This document shows positions 36,930-47,717 of a stretch of 64,000 nucleotides of DNA, piece by piece (the first letter of the stretch is position 1; every line of letters begins with the position of its first letter). This stretch comes from Balanoglossus misakiensis (taxonomy: Eukaryota; Hemichordata), in the NCBI GenBank assembly GCA_040954595.2, contig CM082582.2, forward strand, positions 2,108,001 through 2,172,000, written 5' to 3'. The position numbers were made by a program, and so were the translations under genes. The notes beneath the pieces were generated by a model. That model searched no databases. It was given only the letters and a program-made list of their open reading frames with translations, and was not told where the DNA came from.

Positions 36930-37095
36930 CCATATACAGACAGACAGACACACACACACGTACACACACATAGCGAGAGATCAACAGGTTAACACTGACT
37001 GACCCATAAGCTACCAATGATGTGTGTACTGTACATACACCAAATAAAACAGCTGGTCTCATTAACATTTGGCCAGTTATGTAAGCATGCAGGAA
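36930..37095. repeat. Dispersed repeat D, copy 2
   Basis: It shares the phrases gagagatcaacaggttaaca-like, ctgacccataagct, gtgtactgtac and gccagttatg with 30190-30375, including an acac microsatellite before it. Confidence 0.75.
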
Positions 37096-37428
37096 TTTGC
37101 TGTGGATACAAATGTCAGTAGGGGTTTAGTGGCAATTGCTCTTCGTGAGATAAAATTGTTTGTGGTATAAGACAAAATATTGTACAAAATATGGAAGTTC
37201 CAAATTACCTATGATATGTTTGTATCAAAATTGGAAAATATGCCTCCCCCCCCAAAAAAAAAAAAAAAAAAATAAGACAGTGTCCCACAAAACATTAAAA
37301 CTGTCATCATAGGTTTTGCAAATCATCATGAGAACTCACCCAGAAACCTTCAAATCAAATTTCAAAGCAATGGAGGTAGAGCGTTCTGAGAAAGAGTTTG
37401 ACGGCAAAAAACACCCCAAAAATATATA

Positions 37429-38887
37429 GTGAAAGCTGTCATTACGGACACCTCTCTAATCAGGACACCTCTCTATTAAAGGCACGTAAGCTGCAACTGG
37501 ATAAAAAATGAAAGTTTTAAGATGGGTCCCCCGGATCTTTTTGCCCGTTGCTATGGGCCTTTGCAGGACATTACACCCCGATTTGGACTAAGCCGTTGTC
37601 AGAGTCTAACAAGGGGCTGGTAACTAGTTGAAAATCTGCACGATTGTGAGCGCGCGCCCCCTGACGCCATTGATATGCAAATTAGCTAGGTCAAATTTCA
37701 AAAGCCTAAGGCTTTTTATTCCGTGACCTCAAAAACAAACTTGATACGTATTCATTAGTTGCTTGAACCAGGGAAGATCGTGATGGATTTTGTTTTCGAA
37801 TATTACCGTTGTATCCTACGATTTCAGCATACCCGTACCACACCTGAAAAAGTCATCGATTTTGGGTGTTTTTGGACGCACTCTTCCACCGGTATCGCTT
37901 CTTAGCACGACGAAAATCGAAAAAACGATCCGTCACACTGTGCGGAAGTGCGTTCTCAACAAACAGGTCAAATTTGACTGGCATGCGTGGCCTATGAAAA
38001 AAGCCTTAGGGATTTTCGTGAACGGTACAAAATCTCTGTGTACAAAACATTGGATTTTTAGCGTTCGATCCAGTTACTGTGGTTACAGGACGCACACGCT
38101 ATCGCTGACCGCTGCTTTGCCGTATTAGCGTGGCGGCCTATGGCCGGGCGGTAGCTGCCATAAACATACTCGGACAAGGGGTGTGCACACAATCGTGTGT
38201 ATTTTTAGCTAGTTACAAGCCCCTTGTCGGACGTTCATAACGGTTTCGATTAAAATTGAGTGTAGTGTCCTATAAAGGCCCATAGCAACGAGCAAAAAGA
38301 TACGGGGGACCCATCTTAAATAATCTCATATATGCTTTTAATTATGTCTATTAAATGATATGTCATGATAATATATCAAGCTCAACACTTAGTTATGACA
38401 AAATGGCCAAAAATTAAAGAAAAACGAAAATTCCTGCAATTTTAAAAAAAGTGCAATATTGCAATGAAAAATGAAAATCTGATTTCTGAGTGGTGTACAT
38501 TCCATGAGCTCAAGTGGATGAGATCATGGTTAGTTTATGAAGTTTCATAACCTGAAATGCAACATTTTCATTGTTTCTTGCATTTTCCCATGGTTGCGCC
38601 ATAATCGCTTGCGGCAAAGCTTTATTATTTATCTGGTTAAAACTCGCATATGCACTCATATTTAGGGTTTATAATGCTTGTATTTAGTTCACTGCCTTCA
38701 TCTGCATGGACTAATGGTAGTGCAGTTTGAAACAAAAATTATGAAAATTATCCCAAAAGTTACAGCTTACGTGCCTTTAAGGACAGATTTTTTCAAGACA
38801 AAAGTCACAGTTTGAATAGAAAATTACCTGTCTATTACGGACACATTTTCCAGTCCCAGAGGTGTCCTGAATAGACAGGTTTCACTG
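37429..38887. mobile_element. TA-flanked MITE (cagtgaaacc ends) carrying a nested element
   Basis: TA at 37427-37428 and 38888-38889 flank ends gtgaaagctgtcattacgga and agaggtgtcctgaatagaca followed by ggtttcactg. Internal ggacacctctct words are inverted between the ends, and agctgcaact/gttacagct mark the inner arms. Related copies lie at 60152-61172. The middle is occupied by the TTAA-flanked element 37521-38315. Confidence 0.8.
37521..38315. mobile_element. TTAA-flanked palindromic element, 795 bp
   Basis: TTAA at 37517-37520 and 38316-38319 flank gatgggtcccccgg at the left and the inverted gggggacccatc at the right. The arms stay complementary with gaps for over 100 bp (gttgctatgggcc / ggcccatagcaac, caaggggctggtaactag / ctagttacaagccccttg), and further in aaaagcctaaggc / gccttagg. 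The 112-codon frame at 37790-38128 lies within the palindrome and has no domain; I treat it as chance. This is a non-autonomous piggyBac/Kolobok-like element. Confidence 0.9.
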
Positions 38888-39560
38888 TACTATTGAATTC
38901 TTTAACTTGATTTGAAAAACATACATGCTAATCTTACTTGGGGTACTGCTATGAACATGCCTACCAAATTTCAAAGCAATCTGAAAAGCATTTTTAATGA
39001 AAAGAAATTTTGATCAAAACGGCAAAAATTTCTCCAAAATTATAAGATAACAATTTTGCAGCAATTTAAACAAAACTTTGATAAGTTAGATCACCTATAT
39101 GAAGCTCCATACTAAATTTCAAAGAAGTCGGCTGATCAATTCCAGAAAAGTAGATTTTTACCAAAAATGTGGAAAAAGACAAAAAATGCACAAAAAATAG
39201 AAAATTCATACTATCAGCTCAAAAAATACAGAGCTGTGTGAGGGTAATATAAGGTACTCTCGTACCAATTTTCAAATCAATATGACCAGGAGTTGTTGAG
39301 TTTCTGAGTTTTGACCAAATTACGGTTTTTCCCAGCTAATTTGCATATTTTTGGCAATGACAACTTCGTTTGAACAAACTCCCATCTAAGTCCCGGTATG
39401 CATCTACACACCAAATATCGAGGTTATTGGCGCAACGGTTTTCAAGTTTTTGATGTGGACGGACATACAGACATACATCCATCTATCCGTCAATACATAC
39501 ATACAGACGCAACCAATCCCATAAGGTCCCACTGGTATATACCTATACAAATGGGACCTA

Positions 39561-39982
39561 AAAAAAACACAAAAAACGTCCTTGCTAGTTGATGTGGTAC
39601 AATTATATTATATCACTTCACAGCTGGTAGCCAAGGGCAGTGTTTGCACAGAGGAGTCTCCTGAATGTCTTCGCTCATTCACACCTCATCAGTGATAATG
39701 TCTGAATTACATTGACATGAAGCTGTTTGTTCAGTAGTGTTTCAACTGCCAGCCGCCTGGGTTCATTTTACACCCAAAACACTGAAAATATTGTAGCAGT
39801 CAATAATATAACCTACACACCGTGTAAAATTCACCATGTTTTAAAGTTATGTTGATGTTTAATGTTTATTGTGACTTACAGGGCATGCAAGGCTAAAGCT
39901 TGTCCAAAGTTGACAAAGCAAAAGACCAGACCAGGTGCCTGTTTTAAAATGTGCTTCCTTCCAAGGACCTTGGTGATGAGTC
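39561..39982. other. MED25 intron; possible upstream part of the recombinase relic
   Basis: A plus-strand acceptor-like string gtgacttacag at about 39880 precedes a Cys/Lys-rich frame (KAKACPKLTKQKTRPGAC). It may be the degraded N-terminal part of the following recombinase gene, but I cannot confirm it. Confidence 0.3.
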
Positions 39983-41137
39983 ATGATTTGGGGAACGTTC
40001 GGAGTTACTTATTTTCTTTTGGTATGTTTTACCATTTCTGTCAATGTCGTACGCCACCGCTCCTGGAAAAAAACATCTGCTCAAATGAACACACTTGTTC
40101 TAAAATGGGCAAAGAGCTATAGACGCGAAGTGCACCAGAGAACCGCGCAATTCCAGACAAGAGTGTTGTATGAGTTGATTACTCCAGAGGAGTTTAAGGC
40201 GTATGAGAATTCGAAGATGGGGAGAAATACTTATAAGTAAGTTGCTTCTGCGAAAAAAGCTGAGTCCATTTCTGAAGACCAGTTTAAAATTATTAATGGG
40301 TACATTCTTGTGTGCCTTTCGTGTGACTCCGCACAAAGGTCTGGAGCTTTGATTAATGTAACTGTGGAAGATTTTAAAAGAGCTGTTGAAACCAAAAAAG
40401 GACATGTGGTTCTTGTCCCTCAGCATAAAACATCGAGTTCACATGGAGCAGCAAGACTAGGCTTTACAAAGCAGTTATTTCGTTTGGCAACCTTAATGGT
40501 GAGGGATGTTTTCCCTCGAACACAAGGCGGAGACTCTCCAACAAGGCCACTTTTTTCGCTCTACGAAGGAACAGGACATACAAACTCTTCTTTCGCCAGA
40601 TTTTTGAATACATCATGGCGAAGAAGTGGGGTTTCAAAAAAACGACTTACAACAACAATTTGCAGGAAAAGTATGGTGACCATGGTTTTAATAAACAAAC
40701 CCGAGATGTCAAAAGACCTTGCAAGCCATATGACGCACCAACAGGCAATCCAAGCTGCCTTTTACAGAATTTCCAACGCCGTAGAAGAAATATCAAATGT
40801 ACTGGAGGAGACGAGAGGATTAAGACAGGGTTAAACAGCCAATTCTTCTAAAGCCAAAACCATTGAAGGCAAAAGTCCTCCAAGGTCGCTCAGCTGTACC
40901 AGTGAAATGGAAGAGGGAGAAGACGAACCGGAATCAACTTGTACATCATACGTCTTTAGTGGAAGAAGAGCATTTACACCAGAACAGGTTTTGATGATCT
41001 ATTACAAATTCAAGAAGCAAATTGCTGCACACAAGATAACAGCTGCTGATGTCCGCAAAATGCTAGATGAAGATGAGCAGTTAAAGAAGAAACTGAAACA
41101 GATTAATGATCGAGTAAGATGTTTTTATAGAAGATAG
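39983..41137 (+). pseudogene. Tyrosine-recombinase gene relic with C-terminal SANT-like tail
   Basis: Plus strand. A helical segment (LYELITPEEFKAYENSKMG) is followed by an in-frame TAA near 40238, then the catalytic domain 40248-40834. This has Arg in SCDSAQRSGAL (residue 10 of that frame), Lys in PQHKTSSS (40), Arg in TTICRKSM (119), His in LASHMTHQQ (140/143) and Tyr in QAAFYRI (152): the R-K-R-H-Y set of tyrosine recombinases. After a stop, another frame at 40907 gives FSGRRAFTPEQVLMIYYKFK and ends RVRCFYRR. I recall similar tails after recombinase-like domains in invertebrate multi-copy genes. Such genes cut and rejoin DNA as Crypton/DIRS-type enzymes; stops and a frame change suggest this one is dead. 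Confidence 0.72.
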
Positions 41138-41848
41138 AAGATAGAAGCTCAAGACAAAGAAAAAAGAAATTGCAGACACAACATATATACATTCACAAAC
41201 AAGTTAAACATGTTTGAACAAGTTAAACACACACATATACATACTGGCATTACATAGGCGTACACAAACATGTTCATTATTATTTTCCAGCTGAAAAGAA
41301 AAAGAGGACACAAAGAATAAAACCCATGTGTGTCTAATTACTGTATCCAAGGAATGCTTGCTGAATATTTTACGCACGCGCCGTTGGTACAGTAGTTGAA
41401 TCACACAAAATATCAGCTACGAAGAGAAATAAACACACAATGAAAACCTGAGAGAAGTTGAAAACCAAGAAAGAAGGGGAAAGGCAGAACAGCAATAAGG
41501 TAAGTTGTCATTGTGAATTATTGTATGTTACACTAATACATGATGTGTGTTTATCATAAATTACATAATTTGACCATAGAGCTAGATCTAGATAGGAGAT
41601 GTATAAATTGACCTATTTTGACCCTGTAGTTTATGGCATTAATGAGCGGGAAACAACTTCAATTTTTTTTCATCTAGTCTTGTGTCATGTCTTTAACAAT
41701 TTCTGAAAATGTTATGCCTGAAAGCCTATGTTTTCATACCTTTACAACTTTTAACCTATGACACATGTTTTTTCCTGTGTTTAACCTAAGGCTTTTTTTC
41801 CTGTAATTTTTTTTGATGACTTCCTCTCTGAATATATTTTATATGAAG

Positions 41849-42299
41849 ATACCCCAGAATAGAGATAATTTTTCTGTATTAACCCTGAAAAAACAGAACA
41901 CAAGCTCCTTTTCTACTTGATTTTTGTTATGTGGGTCTTGAAAATTTAGTGTTTATACATAGTAATGTATGGAGGAAAAATGTTGGATTTTCAGGTAAGA
42001 CATACACAACTACTGACACACTTTGGTTGGGACTATTCTTAAAGTGTAACCGGTTTTGAAATCTCCAATAACAGCTCTAAAACATATTGAAAACCCGATG
42101 TAAAATCATTAAGAATAAATTTATAGTTGGGGCCACAATAAAGGGATGTAAAAGTAATGATTTCGCTTTAATTGCATGTTAAAGAATAGGAAAAATTAAA
42201 ACATTAGAGACCCTATCCTAAAATGTACAATAAAGGAGCTTAAGAGCTGATTTTGTCAGGAATAATAGACATTTGAATTCCCTATTCTGGGGTACCTTA
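41849..42299. mobile_element. MITE with taccccagaatag ends, ~450 bp
   Basis: aagataccccagaatagaga at the left is mirrored by ccctattctggggtacctt at the right. Non-coding AT-rich interior. Target duplication not resolved. Confidence 0.65.
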
Positions 42300-42737
42300 A
42301 TATTAAATAAATACAGACAAGAAGTAATAAAATAATTTTATGAACAAAATTGTTGTACCCCATAGGTATAACACAGTATAAAACAAGGTGTCATAGGAAA
42401 AATTTTGGAAAGTATGAAAACATGTTGTTTAAAGCTTGTAATTTTCAGAGACTGTTGAGAACATGATGGGATACTACCTACATTTTTTTTTAAGTTGTGA
42501 CATGTACAATAATGCCATAAGCTATTGATACAAACCAGGCAATTCATAAATTTCACACAGAAAATATGCAAGTTTTAGGTAATGATTGCAATTCTACTGT
42601 AACACTTGGAGTGGGTCTATCTAGGATTAGGATAATATACAGAGGAGTGTATGGTAGCAAGTATGTTTTACAACCCATATTCCTGTTTCTGAGAGTTACA
42701 ATTGACATGGGGGAAAAGTGTGAATGTCAGTTTCTGG

Positions 42738-42755
42738 CCACAAGAGGGCGCTGTC
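42738..42755 (+). promoter_or_regulatory. CTCF-like motif
   Basis: ccacaagagggcgctgtc matches the CTCF core CCASNAGRKGGCRS closely. It lies in otherwise featureless intronic DNA. Motif matches of this length also occur by chance or inside repeats, so function is only a possibility. Confidence 0.35.
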
Positions 42756-43254
42756 ATTTTGGATCCATATCAAAAAATGGCCACCATGGGTCAATGCATA
42801 AGTGTACCAAGTTTCATGCTTTTAACCCAAAATGCACGATTTTTTGGTTAACTGCCCCACTAGAAGAAGACACTGCAGTAAATACTTAAAATAAAAATAC
42901 TGAAAACAAAGTGAAAAGTTGTACAGCTAATGAAGCTTGAAATATGTTCAGACACAAGTAGAACAGGCAATCCAAACACATTATAAACATTGAGAAAAAC
43001 ACCCAAAGTTACCTGTACTACGGTTATCTATGGGGGCCTGTTCTGGTCAAAATTGTAGTTTATTAATAAAACATGTTAGAATTAATTTTATAGAGCCTGG
43101 AATTAATTTTACCAGTATATAGAATTATTTTTTTATGTGCTTTAATTTTTTTTTGTAGTCAAGCAGAATTAATTTTATGTGTTCTAAATAATTATTTTAG
43201 CTTATCTTTGTTAGAAATAATTTTGCCAACATCTCAAATTATGTTTACATGTAG

Positions 43255-43368
43255 ACTCGAATTAATTACAGGTGTAGTGTCGAATTAATATCACGTGTTT
43301 AGTCGATTTAATTTCACGTGTTGTGTCGAATTAATTTTACGTTGTGTCGAATTAATATTGCCCTTACA
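43255..43368. repeat. Degenerate short tandem repeat, gtgtcgaattaat unit
   Basis: Four to five copies of gtgtcgaattaat / agtcgatttaat spaced 20-30 bases, preceded upstream (43075-43200) by looser gaattaatttta copies. Non-coding. Confidence 0.75.
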
Positions 43369-43369
43369 A

Positions 43370-44510
43370 TCCTGTGCGCGTAAATCAAGATGGCGGCAGC
43401 TGAGCATGTCTTTCTCGCTGCATAAAGATAAAAAAGGGGCTGTTGTACAAGTTGTGAGACGTTTTTGGGCGATTTGCTGTCCAATATAAATGCAGTGTGC
43501 TTGAAAACGGCGATCGGTGCACAAGTTATGGTCTACAGACGGAATTTTCCAGTCAATAAGCAATTGGGATAATCGCCAGCATTGCCTATGGCAATGCTAT
43601 TCAGCTGTGGTGTGGAGGCATCGCCGGTATTGGTAAAGGCCGAGTTACACCATAAGGAGCTGCTAACATTAAGCACAAAAGTCCCCCTTTCTTTTCAATT
43701 TGTCAAATAGTGGCCTCAGATCACTATCCTGTGGTATAATTGTGGATCTTCTTGATAAATCTCTCCACAGACAGAATGTGTTTGATATCTGTGAAGGCAC
43801 ATTTATTGTGATAACGACTCATTTCTTCAGACGAGACACACACGGACGTTGTGATAACGACACGTTGGTTACTTACGCACGGCAAACTGACGTTCAGTAC
43901 GGTGTTAATACGCTATAAATTTTTTACGGCACAGGGTTGTACCGACACAGTCATAGGTATCCCGCAAGCTCTGCGGGCCCCATTGCACCATTTCGTCATG
44001 TTTCCCGAGTCGATCCCAAAACGCACTTTCCCAAACAGTGCTACCCACGAGTGCATCCGACATCGCTGGCCATCGAAAAGGTAGATACCCTATGTCGTTG
44101 TGGAACCGTCTGTTATAGTAAACAATGCATCGATGCCAAGTACGTTTTTGACGGACGCAAAAAAACGGTCTCCACAGGGTCGGGAATGACCGGCGGAATG
44201 TGCCTCTTAGGATAGTGTGCTCTTTGTAGTTCAAGGCAAAGAACCCTGTCGAGACTTTCCTGTCCTAACAGATATTGCCCTCAAAACGGTAGTTCAAAGT
44301 CAACCCGTTATAGCGAAGCGCACGCAAACGCCTAGAGACTCCAGCGGGTCGGTGAATCATATCGATCCATACCGATTAGGTCATTCATCACTCGCCAACG
44401 TTCGACTTCTACCCACACCGGAAATCGGGTGCTCTGCTACGGACTCGACAGCGTTAGGGTTAATATTCACAATGGCCATTACTCATGTACAAGTTTTGTA
44501 TAGAAGCTAA
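43370..44510. other. GC-richer, CpG-containing unexplained segment
   Basis: Base composition is clearly richer in GC than the surrounding intron. It opens with caagatggcggcagctgag, containing a YY1-type AAGATGGCGGC word. Several frames of 90-110 codons exist on both strands (43905-44234 minus, 43937-44215 plus, 44217-44510 plus) but none has a domain I recognise. It also holds a fragment of the transposase gene (43696-43801). It could be a small promoter-bearing element or part of another transposon. Confidence 0.35.
43696..43801 (-). pseudogene. 106-bp fragment of the neighbouring transposase gene
   Basis: This stretch is the same as 50155-50260 with only about two differences and the same orientation. 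It corresponds to the C-terminal region of the DDE transposase around SNTFCLWRDLSRRSTIIPQD. The flanks do not match, so it is an isolated captured piece. Confidence 0.9.
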
Positions 44511-44770
44511 AGACTGAACATTTCATAAAGCTATCCATAGCAGAACAAGAAACTAGGGTTAATTTCTTCGCTGAAAAATACTGAAAAAAACAATGTTACT
44601 TGGGCTTTAGCAGTTAGCATTAATGTCACAAAATTTTACCATGACACTGTTGTATTATACCATTGATAGGGGAATACGAAAAGGGGAACTTGAATATTTT
44701 TTCCTCAGGTTTTGGCAAAGTATATTCAAACTAATGGTAAATGACTGCCATGGCAACATAACATATATGA

Positions 44771-44933
44771 CAGTCAAATCTGTGTTTGTGGCCACCTCTA
44801 TTATAGTGGCAACTTTGTTTCATTTCATGTACATGTACATTGCACATTAACTGACCTATCTATAGAAGCCACCTGTCTATAAATGCCAGTTTAGGAAAGT
44901 CCCTTGACTGGCCACTGTAGACAGGTTTGACTG
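44771..44933. mobile_element. MITE (cagtcaaacctgt ends) abutting a MED25 splice donor
   Basis: Ends cagtcaaatctgtgtttgtg and, inverted, cagtcaaacctgtctacagt; internal ggccacctct and ggcatttatagacaggtgg words are shared with 26405-26590. Its right end lies 7 bases inside the intron from the MED25 exon at 44941. Confidence 0.75.
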
Positions 44934-44940
44934 TACCTAC

Positions 44941-45124
44941 CTCGTTGTGGCTTTGAATCTGTACCTGGCCATCTCTGCTGTGGCTGTGAGTTGATAGAAT
45001 TCACAGCAGCAATTTGTGGCATCTTACTGAACTGACTAGCATTTGCCATTTGCATGACACCCTCTGTGGCTTTCAGTGCAGCAGCTGGCACATGCTGGGA
45101 AGTCATCTTTGGTGGTGAAGTTGC
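44941..45124 (-). CDS. MED25 linker exon before the ACID domain
   Basis: Minus strand, acceptor ...cctttttggacag, donor gtaggt. It reads ATSPPKMTSQHVPAAALKAT, MQMANASQFSKMPQIAAV and ends NSQPQQRWPGTDSKPQR in phase 1. The end lies where human MED25 has AWSGVLEWQEKPKP, the ACID entry; the W-x-G pair is kept but the rest is diverged. The phase matches the ACID exon at 36504. Composition is Ala/Ser/Gln-rich, as expected for the flexible linker. Confidence 0.8.
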
Positions 45125-45559
45125 CTGTCCAAAAAGGGTAACAAACCTAGTTAATATGAAGCATTATCAAGGCCAGTATTCAAAACCACATTTTTTACTT
45201 CATGACTTCAATTTTTGAATCGATGTTGAGCTTACAACTCTCAAAGTCCCATTTTCAACACACATACTCACATTTGGAAGGGATCAGGTTTTAGGGCTTA
45301 TCAACATTAATCACATTAAAAATTGAATTTGATTAATGAGTCTGTGGCATTATCCAAAGAGTCTTTCCATTTACAGAGTGGCTTTTTTGCAACCAAAACA
45401 GAAGTTTTGAATGTGTTTTGAAAATAAATAGTCTACTGTGTAGACACTGGTAAGACAAGGCTATGCGATACAGTCATAAAAAGCTTTCAATTCACAGGAT
45501 GGGTAACTAGAAACAGCTAATTTGAATATCAAAAAGTAGAAGGTAGACCACAACTGTAC

Positions 45560-45822
45560 CTGGGTGGACAAAATTGTCTCATGGGGATACTTGAAACAGT
45601 CACATTGGGTTGTTGAGTCCTGTTTGCTGTGACAGTGGATACTGGTTGGTTTGGTAAACTGGTAGGCTGGGAAAAAAGGCATTGATGACCTTTGACCTTG
45701 GCCCTGCATCTGGGGCTGACTTGGTTGAATCAGTTTCTGTTGAGAGGACGATAGTTGTTGTGGAGACTGACTTCCAATTTGACTTGGTCGTCCAGGTAAC
45801 ATATGAATTGTTGGTGTAGCAT
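45560..45822 (-). CDS. MED25 Ser/Gln/Pro-rich linker exon with apparent frame shifts
   Basis: Minus strand, acceptor ...ctttttactgcag, donor gtacag. It begins (D)ATPTIHMLPGRPSQIGSQ and SPQQLSSSQQKLIQPSQPQM. Past a six-base A run on the plus strand (45672-45677) the plausible reading moves to another frame, PTSLPNQPVSTVTANRTQQP. It returns to the original frame only if the four-base run at 45570-45573 is one short. The total of 263 nt fits the phase of the following exon. The 5' side needs one base from the previous exon, but the exon at 46513-47183 ends in phase 0. A short exon is therefore missing or another indel exists. Confidence 0.68.
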
Positions 45823-45857
45823 CTGCAGTAAAAAGATCTACTTGATTTATTTATATA

Positions 45858-46040
45858 CTGTAAAACAGAAAATTTCTGTGACAGGAAATGTTCGCATAAT
45901 CCTAAGAGACAGCTGTTATGCTACAATTAAATTTCGCATTCTCATATTTCACTAACTGCACCAATATCCCTGAAAAATATTTTTACATGACTTTTTAATT
46001 CGCATTTTTTGGTTCTCACGAAGTTCACAAAAATTTCCTG
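45858..46040. mobile_element. MITE family C, copy 2
   Basis: tactgtaaaac at the left, phrases gacagctgttatgctac and aaatttcctgtaagacagta at the right. Same order as 18033-18240 and 59833-60040. Confidence 0.65.
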
Positions 46041-46512
46041 TAAGACAGTAATTCATCTATCACAAACACAGAAAATATGTCTAGTAGAAAGACTAGAAAA
46101 GGTGCAAATCACCTACACAAAGCCATGAGTCTCCTCAGAACAATGAGAAGTAAAGTGCCTTGCTCACGGACACAAAATTTCGGTCATGAAGTCACCATCC
46201 TCAGATAGAAAATCCACTGCAGGAAAAATTTCTGATGCACCTGGTCCTGCACATATTTCCTACTTTGAATACCCCATGATTCTCTGTTTCTCTGTTCATT
46301 CCACGTGTGCATCTGATGAAGGGGACTACATGTCCCCGAAAACTCATGCTGTATTTTCAACTCGTTGATCACAGAGTGCTATATAACTTTAACTAATATT
46401 GTAGTGAAGATCAACATGGCAATATTCTACTATATCTCACACTTCACTTGGTGGTCTAATTATGTGCGGACTTAAATTGACAATGGCTGGGAAGCAACAC
46501 TGGAGACTTTAC
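46041..46512. other. MED25 intron with an old repeat tail
   Basis: The phrase catctgatgaaggggactac followed by atgtccccgaaaactcatgc resembles 3' tails seen in dispersed retroelement-like repeats, but its boundaries are unclear. No exon recognised, although a short MED25 exon may be hidden here. Confidence 0.35.
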
Positions 46513-47183
46513 CTGGGGATGAACTTCCAACAGTTGATTAGTCTCGGTTACCCAGACGCCTTTGCTTCTTCCGATGCTCTCCAGAAAAGGGTCTGGGGAA
46601 ATTGGGGAAATGCTATTGAAAGCTTTGTAAAACAAAATGGCCGATGTCAGGATTTTGATCATCGCCTGATTGGCTGAGCTGTCAGTATGACCCGGGTCAC
46701 CGCAATAGTTTCGACAATCGTCTACCAAAGATATTTCGTATAATTTCTCCAACAATGCTAACAGAGGACGCCTTTTGCCTTTCGCATCAACCAACAAGTA
46801 CCGGTCTCTTGATATGAAGAGACGACAAAAAATCACACATTGTTGAGAGTCAGTGACCCGGGTCATACTGACAGCTCAGCCAATCAGGCGATGATCAAAA
46901 TCCTGACATCGGCCATTTTGTTTTACAAAGCTTTCAATAGCATTTCCCCAGACCCTTTTCTGGAGAGCATCGGAAGAAGCAAAGGCATCTGGGTAACCGA
47001 GACTAACATTTGATTTGAGAGGATTTGAGGTCATACTGGAGGTAGATGCTGTAAACATGGTAACTGTTGATGCAGGTTTCAGTGGCTGTGTTGTGGTAGT
47101 GGTTGTAGACACTGAAGTGGTTGCTATGGTTGTAGGTTTCACTATGGCAACCTCTTTTGTATCACCACTGGACACCGATTTTT
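46513..47183 (-). CDS. MED25 Thr-rich exon split by a foldback insertion
   Basis: Minus strand. Acceptor ...ttgtgtttcag above 47183 continues in phase 1 from the exon at 47718. It reads KSVSSGDTKEVAIVKPTTIA and a Thr-rich run to MTSNPLKSNV. There a 463-bp element (46541-47003) interrupts. On its far side the same frame goes on as NQLLEVHPQ to the strong donor gtaaag below 46513. Without the insert the exon is 206 nt and keeps both phases. With it, reading through meets a stop about 45 codons into the element. Either this allele makes a truncated protein, or the element is spliced out using a donor at its edge (gttagt). Confidence 0.82.
46541..47003. mobile_element. TA-flanked foldback element inside a MED25 exon
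   Basis: TA at 46539-46540 and 47004-47005 flank ends gtctcggttacccaga / tctgggtaaccgagac. Arms of about 150 bp (left to about 46700, right from about 46853) are near-identical inverted copies. The only notable difference is a 9-base extra aaattgggg in the left arm. The spacer has a short frame with RDRYLLVDAKGKRRPLLALL but no known domain. The near-perfect arms imply a recent insertion. Confidence 0.9.
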
Positions 47184-47717
47184 CTGAAACACAAAATTGG
47201 AGGATTATACAGTTGATGTGAAATTCTGATGTGGAATCACACAATGTCACTAAACTTGCCTTGAACCTGTACCAGTGTTTCATCCAGGATGTAGCCAAGG
47301 AAATTGATTGCCCACCTACCAACAATTTTCAGGAGGATGTGTAATTAATTGGCCAGGCATTGACATGATGGGAAATAATAGGCTGGCTTGTGAAAGTACT
47401 GCAACAGAATACACTGCATCACTCGCGACAATAACTTCCATAAGCCTCAGATCGTGTGCAGAGGTCATGAAGTTCTGTCATATTTAGTATTAGCCAACCA
47501 GGAGCGCATAATAATACGTGATGTGTAATAAATATTAATAAATATATTACAACCATTTTATTGAAGTACCAATTTAGAGTAATGAAAATCTTAACAAACC
47601 ACAAAATGATGAATTGGTTGTAAATGACCACGTAAACAAGTCATATATTTGACCAGTGAACTTTAGAATCTAGATCATGGTATGATTGCAAATATTTGCG
47701 TAGCAACAGATACCTAC
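47184..47717. other. MED25 intron
   Basis: No exon or bounded repeat recognised. Confidence 0.4.

Larger units (their letters stand above)
37160..39560 (+). repeat. Dispersed repeat R1, split by nested insertions
   Basis: R1 text runs 37160-37428 and resumes at 38890 (ctattgaattctttaacttg), ending with gatgtggacggacata and aaggtccc near 39530. The break falls at the same point where the uninterrupted copies read aaaatatactattgaattc (14090, 62860). The interruption is the TA MITE 37429-38887, which itself holds a TTAA element. An A/C homopolymer tract lies at about 37246-37272. Confidence 0.85.

Noticed and set aside
37790-38128. 112-codon frame in the TTAA palindrome
   Set aside because: No domain, lies across a palindrome in a MITE without coding conservation.
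46456-46866. 136-codon minus frame mixing MED25 and foldback sequence
   Set aside because: It joins the element to the exon end by chance; only the NQLLEVHPQ end belongs to MED25.
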